In this document: positions 34,998-43,836 of the stretch, one piece after another
Layout of the letters: every line of letters starts with the position of its first letter
Numbering within the stretch: position 1 is the stretch's first letter
Assembly: GCF_030519375.1 (NCBI RefSeq)
Contig: NZ_JAUMKB010000012.1
Location: 86,765-150,764, forward strand
Length of the DNA: 64,000 bases
Source: Mucilaginibacter tolerans
GTDB lineage: Bacteria; Bacteroidota; Bacteroidia; Sphingobacteriales; Sphingobacteriaceae
Direction: 5' to 3'
Position numbers and translations under genes: made by a program
The notes under the pieces: generated by a model
The model's input: only the letters and a program-made list of their open reading frames with translations
Told to the model about the DNA's origin: nothing
The model's database searches: none

Positions 34998-36545
34998 TTA
35001 TTTACTTACCAGGCTGATATGATACTCCTGTATCAAGGCCGGAGTTTCCGGAGTAAGCGTAAAACTGACCTTGATATTGGCCTGCTCACCATACATGATA
35101 AAATAACCCCTTAACTGATTTTCCGGAACTATTTCGCCGATGTTGCTGATCTTGCCTGCTTTATTAAAGACTGCATTCGCTTCAGTTTTCAATTTATCAG
35201 TGGAATAATCCATAAAAAAGTTCATGGCAAATATTCTGCTGCCTTGTACATTATCCCAGTTTGGCAGTAATTTCACTAATTGGTCGCGCCGTTGTATTAA
35301 TATCGATGATGCCGGTAATTGTCTCGGTTTGATACCGGATAATCGTAGTAGTGTATCGGCAACCTGTACATTTATGGAGCCTGCGTTGGCATAGGTGAGG
35401 TTAGCAAAGCTGATCACCCCTATTCCGTATTCAGTATAAATAGTCCATTCGCTGCCAAAACCAGGTAAACCGCCCGTATGGCCAACGGCAGTCATGCCAT
35501 CCGCATATCTGCGCCAACGCAAGCCATAGCAATAAGCCGAAACAAAGGGATAAGGCCTACCGTTAGCAGTTTTATAATTCGCATTAAAGCCGTTTACATC
35601 CCATGGGTATTGCATTTCTCGGATGGAGTTTCTTTTAACCGGACCTGTCTCCGCATCATCCCTTGGCGGCCATGCATCCAAATGCAGTGCTACATATTTG
35701 CTAAAATCCTCAATAGTAGTAATCATTCCGCCCATCGCACCATACGAGCCGTCGTGCAACATAGGCTGTTCCACCCATTGGTTATCTATCCAGCGGTACC
35801 CATGCGCCAGTGATTCTTTAGGCACTTTGTCATATTCATAATAGGTATGCGTCATCCCAAGTGGCTTCAGAATATCTTCAGTAATATATTCCTGGTAACT
35901 TTTGCCGGATACTTTTTTGATAATATATCCCAATGTGGCGAAGCCGAGGTTGCTATATTCATAACCTAAACCGGGGTCATTGGAAAATGAAATGCCTTTT
36001 TTGTAAAGGTCAATCAACTGCTCATCCGTATTGGCGAGTTGCCGGTCGCCCCATGGATTATCTTCCGGGAAACCTGCAGAGTGTGTAAGCAAATTACGAA
36101 TGGTGATCGGCGTCGCGTCTTTAGTCAGATATTTCAGCCCCTTCATTTCAGGGATGTACAAACAGGCCGGATCATCCAGTTTTAGCTTCCCTTCGTCGCG
36201 CAGCTTCAGAATAGCCATCGCCGTAAAACTTTTACTCATAGAAGCGATACGGAAATCTGATTTTGAGGTAGCTTCCATTTTATTTTTCAGATTAGTGTAA
36301 CCGATATTGCCGGTATGCACCAGTTTACCGTCAACTACAATTCCATACACTATACCCGGAAAATGATTCTGCGCTGCATACTCCTTATAAAGTTTATCGA
36401 TTACCGGATAGGCCGCTTCGAGCTTCTTCAATCGGTCCGCATCGGTAAAAACAGGCGGCTTGTAGGTTTGGGCGAATAGTATTGCTACCTGGAAACTTAA
36501 TAAAACGAGAAGAGTTGCGTTTTTAAGGCTTGCAAAATGTTTCAT
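34998..36545 (-). CDS. Secreted beta-lactamase-fold serine hydrolase with C-terminal extension
   Basis: 515 residues: signal peptide (SFQVAILFAQ), SxxK at Ser102-Lys105 (ASMSKSF), YSN in YEYSNLGFATLGYIIKKVSGKS, and HTGG in VGHTGGLPGFGS. The last about 120 residues are a beta-rich extension of the kind seen in many Bacteroidota class C homologues (DUF3471-like in position). Likely a periplasmic esterase or peptidase rather than an antibiotic-resistance enzyme. Confidence 0.9.
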   Translation of the reverse strand: MKHFASLKNATLLVLLSFQVAILFAQTYKPPVFTDADRLKKLEAAYPVIDKLYKEYAAQNHFPGIVYGIVVDGKLVHTGNIGYTNLKNKMEATSKSDFRIASMSKSFTAMAILKLRDEGKLKLDDPACLYIPEMKGLKYLTKDATPITIRNLLTHSAGFPEDNPWGDRQLANTDEQLIDLYKKGISFSNDPGLGYEYSNLGFATLGYIIKKVSGKSYQEYITEDILKPLGMTHTYYEYDKVPKESLAHGYRWIDNQWVEQPMLHDGSYGAMGGMITTIEDFSKYVALHLDAWPPRDDAETGPVKRNSIREMQYPWDVNGFNANYKTANGRPYPFVSAYCYGLRWRRYADGMTAVGHTGGLPGFGSEWTIYTEYGIGVISFANLTYANAGSINVQVADTLLRLSGIKPRQLPASSILIQRRDQLVKLLPNWDNVQGSRIFAMNFFMDYSTDKLKTEANAVFNKAGKISNIGEIVPENQLRGYFIMYGEQANIKVSFTLTPETPALIQEYHISLVSK

Positions 36546-36599
36546 GGCGACCGTTTAGATTACATATTTACCTATATTCCGGGAAATATAAAACAGCCG

Positions 36600-38267
36600 T
36601 TATGCTTCTAACAAAGGCAGATCGAAATAAAAAGTAGAACCTTCACCCAACTTGCTCTCTACTCCTATTTTTCCATTATGCGTGTTGATGATTTCGGAAG
36701 ATATATACAGGCCCATACCTAAACCACTGGCCATGTTTTTCTTGTCTTCCACCCGATAAAATCGTTCAAAAACCTTATACCTCTGCTCCTCCGATAATCC
36801 TATGCCAAAGTCAGTTACCGATACCCGGGCACAGTCGTTATATTTTGATGATTTAATGATAACCCGGCGGCTGCCGTTGGAGTACTTAACTGCATTATTT
36901 ATAAGGTTCATCAGTACCTGTTCTACACGTTCAGCATTACCTTTTATCGTGAGATCGTCCGTATTTTCCATCTCGAAAGTATAAGCCGGATTCATGTGTA
37001 TTGCGTTTTCAACGCAACTCGCCACTACATCTTTCAGATTAATGGTATCCAGGTTATAGCTTAGTCTGCCTGCCTTTATTTTGCTCATATCCAGCAGATC
37101 ATCCACTAAAAACTGCAGCTTCCCTAATGCTATAACCGCTTTATTGATGTATTGCTTCACTGTTTCCGGAAGATCATCTTTTTTATGCAGCAGAATAAGC
37201 TGAAGGTACCCCTTCAAGCTTGTCAATGGTGTTTTCAATTCGTGACTGGCCACACCAATAAATTCATCTTTCCGTTCCAGCTCCCTTTTTTGTTCTTCAA
37301 TATCTGTAGCAGTGCCCACCCATAGTATGATCTCACCAATTTCATTTTTTAAAGGCATGGCCCGGTTCAGGTGCCAGCGATAGATCCCATCCTTTCCACG
37401 GCGGTACCGGCTCTCAACTTCAAATACCCCTCCTGTTTGCAAAGCCGCCCGGTAGTTGTCCATAAAGGTTTCAATGTCATCGGGGTGAATAGCTTCGCGC
37501 CACCCCCAACCCATTGATTGCTCAAAACCCAGCCCTGTATAGTCGTACCAGCGCTCATTAAAAAAATTCACCCGGCCATCTGGCATACAAGTCCAGGTCA
37601 TTTGGGTGATGTGATCGGCCAGCAGTTTTAAATTTCCCCGGCTGACTGAAAGGTCCTTGGTACGTTCGATCACCATGGCCTCCAGTTCATTTTTTTGTCG
37701 GGTAACCTGCCCCTGGGCCGCTTCGAGCTTTTCGTTTTGTGATATCAGATGCTTCTGGGTAGTCTTTTGCGTTGTCAGGTCAGTCAGTATCACACTCAAA
37801 CTGTGTCCCCAGTCCATATCTATAACTGCAAACGAACACAGGCAACAGGTGGGCTCGTTATTCTCGCTTTTAATAAACAGTTCCCCTTTAGTATCTTTTT
37901 TCCAGGCCTTTTTTAACAATTTTTTATATATCGCTTTTGATTCTTCCGCAATAAAATTTTCAAAAGGCACTCCTATTACCCTTTCCGGTGAGGCCTGTAC
38001 AAGGCTGGTAAACCTGCTATTGCAATACAAAACAAGCCCTTCTTCATCAACAGTTATCGCACCCTCGCTCATCTTTTCGATGAAGACCCGGTAGGTATGA
38101 TCGGCGGTTTTTAAGGTGTATAGCTGGTGAGCCCCCTCGTTTTTCACAACCAAGGCATCAACCTGCCCTGTACGGATGGCCTCGAGCATATCATTAGCTT
38201 CGTCCAAACGCCATTGCAGTTCGTCATTTCTATTTAATAATTCTTCGTATGAGATCTGCTTCTCCAT
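36600..38267 (-). CDS. PAS-PAS sensor histidine kinase of the Kai operon
   Basis: 555 residues, cytosolic. N-terminal coiled segment, PAS 1 (VFIEKMSEGAITVDEEGLVLYCN, about 60-165), coiled linker, PAS 2 with PAC (about 215-325; MTWTCMPDGRVNFFNERWYDYTG), HisKA with phospho-acceptor His342 in GVASHELKTPLTS, and HATPase_c (NLINNAVKYSNG, DFGIGL, GLGMGLYIS). Its ATG overlaps the stop of the second kaiB (TAATG). In cyanobacteria SasA carries clock output; this kinase has PAS domains rather than a KaiB-like N-terminus but is an obvious output candidate (inference). Confidence 0.93.
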   Translation of the reverse strand: MEKQISYEELLNRNDELQWRLDEANDMLEAIRTGQVDALVVKNEGAHQLYTLKTADHTYRVFIEKMSEGAITVDEEGLVLYCNSRFTSLVQASPERVIGVPFENFIAEESKAIYKKLLKKAWKKDTKGELFIKSENNEPTCCLCSFAVIDMDWGHSLSVILTDLTTQKTTQKHLISQNEKLEAAQGQVTRQKNELEAMVIERTKDLSVSRGNLKLLADHITQMTWTCMPDGRVNFFNERWYDYTGLGFEQSMGWGWREAIHPDDIETFMDNYRAALQTGGVFEVESRYRRGKDGIYRWHLNRAMPLKNEIGEIILWVGTATDIEEQKRELERKDEFIGVASHELKTPLTSLKGYLQLILLHKKDDLPETVKQYINKAVIALGKLQFLVDDLLDMSKIKAGRLSYNLDTINLKDVVASCVENAIHMNPAYTFEMENTDDLTIKGNAERVEQVLMNLINNAVKYSNGSRRVIIKSSKYNDCARVSVTDFGIGLSEEQRYKVFERFYRVEDKKNMASGLGMGLYISSEIINTHNGKIGVESKLGEGSTFYFDLPLLEA

Positions 38268-38587
38268 TACAAATTCACTGCGTTTATTTCAAGTCCTTTA
38301 AGCACTTTGAGTTTGTCAGACATATCTCCAATTAGCTTTCTTTCCATGCCAGGGGATTTTTTTATTAGCATGGGTAATGCGATCACCTGCTCGTCTATGG
38401 CGATAGCAGGCTGCTGATACACATCAATTATCTCGAGTTCATAGCGATCTTTTAAATATTCTTCACATATTTTTTTCAGGTTCGATATAGCTCGTGCCGA
38501 ATTTGGTGATGCTCCCGTTACAAACAGGCGCATAACGTAAATATCCTTGCGTTTTTTAAGGCCAGAAACACCTTTTTTCTCTGCCAT
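38267..38587 (-). CDS. kaiB: KaiB-family protein, copy 2
   Basis: 106 residues with a KaiB thioredoxin-like fold: YVMRLFVTGASPNSARAISNLKKICEEYLKDRYELEIIDVYQQPAIAIDEQVIALPMLIKKSP and LIGDMSDKLKVLKGLEI. The N-terminus is longer and more basic (MAEKKGVSGLKKRK) than in copy 1. KaiB binds KaiC in a fold-switched state in cyanobacteria; whether this one switches is unknown. One-base overlap with the kinase gene and 14 bases from copy 1. Confidence 0.92.
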   Translation of the reverse strand: MAEKKGVSGLKKRKDIYVMRLFVTGASPNSARAISNLKKICEEYLKDRYELEIIDVYQQPAIAIDEQVIALPMLIKKSPGMERKLIGDMSDKLKVLKGLEINAVNL

Positions 38588-38601
38588 TATAGATTAATCA
38601 T

Positions 38602-38892
38602 TTAAGCAGGAATAATGTTTAACCCAACAAGAACTTTTTCTTCATTAGACAGGTCACCGATTATTTTCCGAATAGGCTCCGGAACTTTGCGTACAAGCGT
38701 TGGGGTCGCCAAAATCTGGTCGCCCTCAGCCAGTTGCGGTTTGCGCAAAAGATCGATCACCTCTATTTTATATTGACCTTTTAGGTGTTCTTCGCAATAT
38801 CGCCTGAGATTATTCAAAGCCGTGACTGATTTCTCAGTATGCCCGGCTATGTACAACCTTAGCTCCCATTTCTTTTCATTTTCTGTCGTCAT
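38602..38892 (-). CDS. kaiB: KaiB-family protein, copy 1
   Basis: 96 residues: ELRLYIAGHTEKSVTALNNLRRYCEEHLKGQYKIEVIDLLRKPQLAEGDQILATPTLVRKVPEPIRKIIGDLSNEEKVLVGL, close to the classical KaiB pattern including ATPTLVRKVPxPxRxIIGDLS. Its start overlaps the kaiC stop by 4 bases (ATGA). It is the better conserved of the two KaiB copies. Confidence 0.95.
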   Translation of the reverse strand: MTTENEKKWELRLYIAGHTEKSVTALNNLRRYCEEHLKGQYKIEVIDLLRKPQLAEGDQILATPTLVRKVPEPIRKIIGDLSNEEKVLVGLNIIPA

Positions 38893-40640
38893 TTTCCAGT
38901 GTTTTTGGGTTCATCCTTGTTTTCGCTGCCACGTCTTATCGATTGTATCGTCTCCCGGTTTTTGTTCAATATCTGCTTTCTTAACTCTTCTTCCTCATAC
39001 ACTTTATTGAGTTCTTCTTCTACCGATTCAAATTCGGAATTCAGACTGGCAATTTTAGATTCCAGTACCTTTCGTTTACGAATAATTTCCCTGTCTTTCC
39101 GGCTAAGCGCATAATTGTGAATGGCTACACCGGTTTCCTCCTGTATGACCTGTGCTTCACGGGCCGACCCGGTAAGGATACCGTCAGGACCAATATATAC
39201 ATCTATCAATTCAAGGCCACTATCGCTTATCACAAACTCCCGTACCTGGTTGGAGTGTTTCATGCCACGCGATTTCATCACATATAAACCTCTGTTACGC
39301 TCTCCGTTCCACTCGATGTCCTTTATCAAAAGCCAGGTATCAACCAAGGAAGATATGGCTTCGTCTGTCTGGTCATTGACCATGTCATTTAGCGTAAGGG
39401 CGGTAAACATAACTGTTATCTGCTCGTTTTGCAGGAAGTCAATTAGCCGTACAAGCATATTTTTTACTTCGCGTAACGAACCTATAGAAACAAAATTGGT
39501 GATCGGGTCTATAATAACCACTGACGGTTTAAATTGTTGTATTGCTTTATGTACTGCCACCAGGTGCATTTCTAAACCATACAAAGTTGGCCTTGCAGCA
39601 AAAAACTTTAATAAACCAGCTTTAACATGTTTGTCGAGATTCAAATTGATAGAACGCATATTGCGTACGATCTGCTGAGGCGGCTCTTCAAACGCAAAAT
39701 AGAGGCAGCGTGCGTTATTTCTGCATACACCATCAGCAAAATTGGCCGCAATACTGGTCTTTCCGGTGCCTGCCGTACCCGATATCAGTATGCTGCTACC
39801 TTTATAAAAGCCCTTGCCACCCAACATCTCATCTACCGAAGGTATGCCCGATGAAATGCGGTCAGAAGTAATCCCTTTATCAAGTTTAAGCGAGGTTACT
39901 GGCAATACAGCAATCCCTTCTTCATCTATCAGGAACGGATACTCATTAGTGCCATGCAACGACCCCCGGTACTTAACAATCCGCATTCGCCGGGTTGATA
40001 TCTGGTTTACTACGCGATGGTCTAACAGGATCACACAGTCCGACACATACTCTTCCAGTCCATGCCGTGTTAATTTACCGTCCCCGCGTTCCCCGGTAAT
40101 TATCGCGGTCACACCTTTGTCCTTTAGCCAGGCAAAAAGCCGCCTTAATTCGGCACGCAGTATGCCTTTGTTCTTTAAACCTCCAAATAGATTTTCAATG
40201 GTATCCAGTACCACCCTCTTTGCTTTTATGCTATCAATGGCATATCCGAGCCTTATAAATAATCCGTCCAGATCGTACTCCCCCGTCTCCCTTATCTCCG
40301 ACCGGGAAACATGTACGTAATCCATCTTTATTTTCTTATCTGCCTGTAATTTCTGCAGGTCAAAGCCCAATGAAGCGACATTTACAGCCAATTCTTCGGT
40401 CTGCTCTTCAAAAGTCATGATCACACCGGGTTCATTAAATTGCATGGCCCCACGTACAATAAATTCGATCGACAGCATGGTCTTACCACTACCTGCTTCG
40501 CCACAAACCAAAGTGGGCCGTCCTTTAGGCAAGCCGCCTCCGGTTACTTCATCCAGTCCTGCTATGCCGGTTGGTGCTTTTTGAAGCGTTAAAAGGGGTT
40601 TATTATCATTTTTCTGTTTCTTGCTATTACTTGTTTTCAT
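38889..40640 (-). CDS. kaiC: KaiC-type double RecA ATPase
   Basis: 583 residues with two RecA domains. CI: Walker A GEAGSGKT (47-54), catalytic Glu pair 78-79 in MTFEEQTEE. CII: Walker A GTAGTGKT (288-295), Glu pair 318-319 in FAFEEPPQ. Ser430-Ser431 in DEAISSLVDTW align with the Ser/Thr autophosphorylation pair of cyanobacterial KaiC. The C-terminal about 75 residues (SRKDREIIRKRKVLESKIASLNSEFESVEEELNKVYEEEELRKQ) form a charged coiled coil, making it longer than the 519-residue Synechococcus protein. KaiC/KaiB pairs outside cyanobacteria are linked to stress or simple timers. First gene of the operon. Confidence 0.95.
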   Translation of the reverse strand: MKTSNSKKQKNDNKPLLTLQKAPTGIAGLDEVTGGGLPKGRPTLVCGEAGSGKTMLSIEFIVRGAMQFNEPGVIMTFEEQTEELAVNVASLGFDLQKLQADKKIKMDYVHVSRSEIRETGEYDLDGLFIRLGYAIDSIKAKRVVLDTIENLFGGLKNKGILRAELRRLFAWLKDKGVTAIITGERGDGKLTRHGLEEYVSDCVILLDHRVVNQISTRRMRIVKYRGSLHGTNEYPFLIDEEGIAVLPVTSLKLDKGITSDRISSGIPSVDEMLGGKGFYKGSSILISGTAGTGKTSIAANFADGVCRNNARCLYFAFEEPPQQIVRNMRSINLNLDKHVKAGLLKFFAARPTLYGLEMHLVAVHKAIQQFKPSVVIIDPITNFVSIGSLREVKNMLVRLIDFLQNEQITVMFTALTLNDMVNDQTDEAISSLVDTWLLIKDIEWNGERNRGLYVMKSRGMKHSNQVREFVISDSGLELIDVYIGPDGILTGSAREAQVIQEETGVAIHNYALSRKDREIIRKRKVLESKIASLNSEFESVEEELNKVYEEEELRKQILNKNRETIQSIRRGSENKDEPKNTGK

Positions 40641-40861
40641 AGGTTAAACGGCTGATGTAATTTCTTGGAAATCACTTTCCCTATAATGGTTATGATTAAC
40701 AAATAGGTAATCAATTACTTAGATTTCACAAATGCTGTATCAACCAACCACAGAGGCGCGAAAAAGTTTTTAATGTGAATAATTTCACCAAAAAAACCTA
40801 CTGTTTCGTCTGAAAATCAATAGCATACAAACAACATTTCTTAAAATAAGTTATCTACTTA

Positions 40862-40869
40862 TAGTTTTG
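40862..40869 (+). promoter_or_regulatory. -7 element TAGTTTTG before DUF2383 gene
   Basis: Exact TAnnTTTG match only 10 bases before ATG 40880, so the mRNA would begin almost at the start codon. It lies in the 239-base region divergent from kaiC. Confidence 0.5.
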
Positions 40870-40879
40870 ACCATCTGCG

Positions 40880-41341
40880 ATGAATATGCATGAGTATATA
40901 CAATATCAGGTTTCGGCCTTAAATGATCTTATAAGAATCAACCAGGACCGGATAACAGGCTACAGGCAACGGATTGCTATGACGTTGGACGACGACCTGG
41001 CGGATCTTCTTTCTGACCTGATATATCAAAGCTACCAGCATATTGAAGAACTGACTTACAATATCTATAAGTTGGGCGGCAAACCTGCTACTGACAACAA
41101 AACCGGAAAATTTTATTTTTCGTGGACCGATCTTAAAGCGCTCCTTTTCCAGGAAACCCGCAAGAAAATGCTTGAATATTGTGAATTTTGTGAAGATGTT
41201 GTTAAAAACATTTATCAAAAAGCTTTTAGTGCCAAGGAGCTTCATTGGGATAAAAAAGCGGGCAGCTTATTAAAAAAACACCTGTTTGATATGGAGACCT
41301 CTTACCGGCACGTGTTACAGCTTAAAAATGGCTATGCGTAA
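40880..41341 (+). CDS. DUF2383 four-helix (ferritin-like) protein
   Basis: 153 residues, all-helical, matching the PA2169/DUF2383 pattern: VSALNDLIRINQDRITGYRQRIAMTLDDDLADLLSDLIYQSYQHIEEL, FYFSWTDLKALLFQETRKKMLEYCEFCEDVVKNIYQKAF, HLFDMETSYRHVLQL. Such proteins are stress-linked and fold like ferritins, though the metal-binding role is unproven. Divergent from kaiC and 91 bases before the next PAS kinase. Confidence 0.82.
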   Translation: MNMHEYIQYQVSALNDLIRINQDRITGYRQRIAMTLDDDLADLLSDLIYQSYQHIEELTYNIYKLGGKPATDNKTGKFYFSWTDLKALLFQETRKKMLEYCEFCEDVVKNIYQKAFSAKELHWDKKAGSLLKKHLFDMETSYRHVLQLKNGYA

Positions 41342-41432
41342 TTGCTATTTGAATTCTGAGAATCAAATAGTTCTGATTTAAACAGAATTTGTATAACTTA
41401 ACCGCATCAAATCTATCATACGCTCCGCTGGA

Positions 41433-42917
41433 ATGACTGGTATTGGATCGGATAATATCCCTGTTGACCTTTTTCGTGTACTTTTTGAGAAGTCACCTGG
41501 TTCATTGCTATTAAAAACAGATGAACCACGGTTTACTATTGTCGCCATGAGCGATACCTACTTAAAAACAACACTATTGCCACGGGAGGAAATTATTGGC
41601 AAAGGCTTTTTTGAGATATATGGTGCCGAAATTGACGAAAGGGACGATACGGCAGCGCGGAGAATATTTTCTCATGTAATCCGTACAGGCGATAAAGTGG
41701 ACATACCCGTTTACAGATATGACATATTTGAACCTGGCGCCGATTTTAAGACGCCGCATTACTGGTCGTTTTCCACTATTCCGATTATGGACGATAGGCA
41801 ACAGATTACCTATATACTATGTACTTTTACAGATATCACCGCCGAGGTAAAAGCTAAAGAAGTAGCCCAGGAGAGCGAGCATCGTTTGTTGCTGGCTGCT
41901 GAAGCAACCGGTATGGCTTTTTGGAGCATGGCCATAGTGGATAACGATTTTACTCACTCCCAACAGATGGCTGAAATTTTTGGTCATCCGCCAGGCACAC
42001 CAATTACGCTTGCAGATATCAGGGCGCAGGTACACGCTGATGACATGGAAAATATCGTGATAAAAGCTTATCAACAGTCACTAATAGAGGGTAGTTTTTT
42101 TTATGAGGCCCGCATTTTTTGGCCCGACAATTCACTGCATTGGATACGAACCAAAGGAATTGTACAGTTCAATAGAAGTAAAGAACCTGTGAGGATGCTC
42201 GGAACGATTATCGACATCACCGAAAGCAAACGCGACGAGATAAGGAAAAATGATTTTATAGCGATGGCCAGCCACGAGTTGAAAACACCACTTACCTCGC
42301 TAAAAGCCTACCTGCAATTAATGGAAACCAAACTGGCAGGCACAAGTGATCCTTTTGTTAAAACTGCCGTCGTAAAATCGGGCAACCAGGTAAACAAGAT
42401 GACCGCCCTGATACATGGATTTCTTGATCTCTCAAAAATTGAACCGGGCAAATTAAAGCTCATCAGAACTGCATTTAACATCAATGTATTGATAGAGGAA
42501 GTGATGACAGAGAGCCGGATATTGAGTAATACTCACTCTTTACGCTTTGAATCATCAGGCGAGTTAAATGTCAATGCTGACAGAGCGAAAATAGGACAGG
42601 TAATCAGCAATTTGATAAATAATGCCATTAAGTATTCGCCCAAAGGGAGCTACATTATTTTGGAATGCAAGATAAGTGATGATAATGTAGTCGTATCGGT
42701 TACTGATGAAGGTATCGGTATCAAACCTAAGGACCAGGAAAAAATATTCCAACGCTTTTACCGTGCCGAAGAAGGTGAATCCCGGAATATCTCTGGCTTT
42801 GGCATTGGGCTTTACCTTTCCAGTGAGATCATACAACGCCATAAAGGAAAATTATGGGTGAAAAGCGCAGAAAGCAAGGGCTCGACCTTCTATTTCAGTA
42901 TACCGGTAAACATCTGA
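41433..42917 (+). CDS. PAS-PAS sensor histidine kinase, paralogue of the Kai-operon kinase
   Basis: 494 residues, cytosolic. PAS 1 (FEKSPGSLLLKTDEPRFTIVAMSDTYLK), PAS 2 (LLLAAEATGMAFWSMAIVDNDFTHSQQMAEIFG) with PAC, HisKA His281 in AMASHELKTPLTSLKAYLQL, HATPase_c with NLINNAIKYSPKG, DEGIGI, GFGIGLYLSSEII. Very similar HisKA/ATPase to 36600-38267, on the opposite side of the Kai genes. No response regulator adjoins. Confidence 0.92.
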   Translation: MTGIGSDNIPVDLFRVLFEKSPGSLLLKTDEPRFTIVAMSDTYLKTTLLPREEIIGKGFFEIYGAEIDERDDTAARRIFSHVIRTGDKVDIPVYRYDIFEPGADFKTPHYWSFSTIPIMDDRQQITYILCTFTDITAEVKAKEVAQESEHRLLLAAEATGMAFWSMAIVDNDFTHSQQMAEIFGHPPGTPITLADIRAQVHADDMENIVIKAYQQSLIEGSFFYEARIFWPDNSLHWIRTKGIVQFNRSKEPVRMLGTIIDITESKRDEIRKNDFIAMASHELKTPLTSLKAYLQLMETKLAGTSDPFVKTAVVKSGNQVNKMTALIHGFLDLSKIEPGKLKLIRTAFNINVLIEEVMTESRILSNTHSLRFESSGELNVNADRAKIGQVISNLINNAIKYSPKGSYIILECKISDDNVVVSVTDEGIGIKPKDQEKIFQRFYRAEEGESRNISGFGIGLYLSSEIIQRHKGKLWVKSAESKGSTFYFSIPVNI

Positions 42918-42929
42918 ACCGGATTCAGA

Positions 42930-43562
42930 CTACAACCCCATAAAATATTCCGTAAAATCTCTGAAGTTATCAAACCGCACATCGTGGTCATCAGTAGCGC
43001 CAAAACCATAACTTACAAAAACAAACGGGAGTCCCGCCAGCCGGCTTTGCTCGCCATCGCCTTCAGTATCCCCCACATAAACCGGATTTTTTAGCTGATG
43101 CCTGTCAATCAACAGTTTGATATTATGATGCTTTGGCATATAATTGGTGCCATAAGCTATTTCATCGATAATGTGCTCATCTATGCCCGCCCAATCGATA
43201 AACAACCGGATGATACCTTTTGCACAGTTGCTCACGATAAAAAGCTGGTATTTGGTAGCTAATTCAGCAAGCCCCTCTCTTACTCCATCGTACAATACAC
43301 CGCCCTTTTGGGGCAGCAATACTTTGCGTACATCATTTACCCTGCCATAAATTTCCTCCTGCCTTTCTGCAGAGTAACCGGGCATTATAGCGTTCCAAAC
43401 CTTCTTCCCTTCCCAGCCTACCATTTTGGCCAGTTCATCCCGGTTAACTGACTTATCAATACCCAAATCCGTGAAAACGATATTCCATGATTCGGTGTAC
43501 GTATCTACAGCATCCCACAGGGTGCCATCCATATCAAATATTATACTATCGGGCTTTTGCAT
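42930..43562 (-). CDS. HAD-superfamily phosphatase
   Basis: 210 residues from ATG 43562 (an earlier ATG at 43595 adds MFTYLHNLKNS). Catalytic FDMDGTLWD (nucleophile Asp and acid Asp), FIVSNC with motif II Ser, and YVGDTEGD motif IV. The layout with a helical cap fits phosphoglycolate/pyrophosphatase-like HADs. Substrate unknown. Confidence 0.9.
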   Translation of the reverse strand: MQKPDSIIFDMDGTLWDAVDTYTESWNIVFTDLGIDKSVNRDELAKMVGWEGKKVWNAIMPGYSAERQEEIYGRVNDVRKVLLPQKGGVLYDGVREGLAELATKYQLFIVSNCAKGIIRLFIDWAGIDEHIIDEIAYGTNYMPKHHNIKLLIDRHQLKNPVYVGDTEGDGEQSRLAGLPFVFVSYGFGATDDHDVRFDNFRDFTEYFMGL

Positions 43563-43708
43563 GCTATTTTTCAAATTATGTAAATATGTGAACAAATTAT
43601 CACTTAGTTTTTAACTTATTTCATCAAAACTTCAGAATTATATATCATTTTTACACCTGATAAGGTTTAGGTTTGGCCTGAATTAGCGAGTAAGACAGGT
43701 CCGATGTC

Positions 43709-43736
43709 CCCTGCTACCCGGCAGGGGATTATTTTT
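43709..43736 (+). terminator. Isolated hairpin in a divergent intergenic region
   Basis: CCCCTGC and GCAGGGG, perfect seven-base arms with loop TACCCG, followed by ATTATTTTTC. It looks like a plus-strand terminator, but the genes on either side diverge, so no coding transcript ends here. It may end a small RNA or lie in a leader. Confidence 0.45.
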
Positions 43737-43823
43737 CACCGTCCTGCTACCTCAAAATCCACTAATAAGTAAAAAATACCATTTATACACTGTTTAGTGC
43801 CATACTAAATAGCATATATCATG

Positions 43824-43831
43824 TAATTTTG
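43824..43831 (+). promoter_or_regulatory. -7 element TAATTTTG, near-leaderless AraC gene
   Basis: Exact TAnnTTTG match ending 5 bases before ATG 43837, so the transcript likely starts at or next to the start codon. Confidence 0.5.
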
Positions 43832-43836
43832 TCGTC

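Noticed and set aside
38899..40320. Several long plus-strand frames opposite kaiC
   Set aside because: Ser/Arg-rich, no family, antisense to a strongly conserved ATPase.
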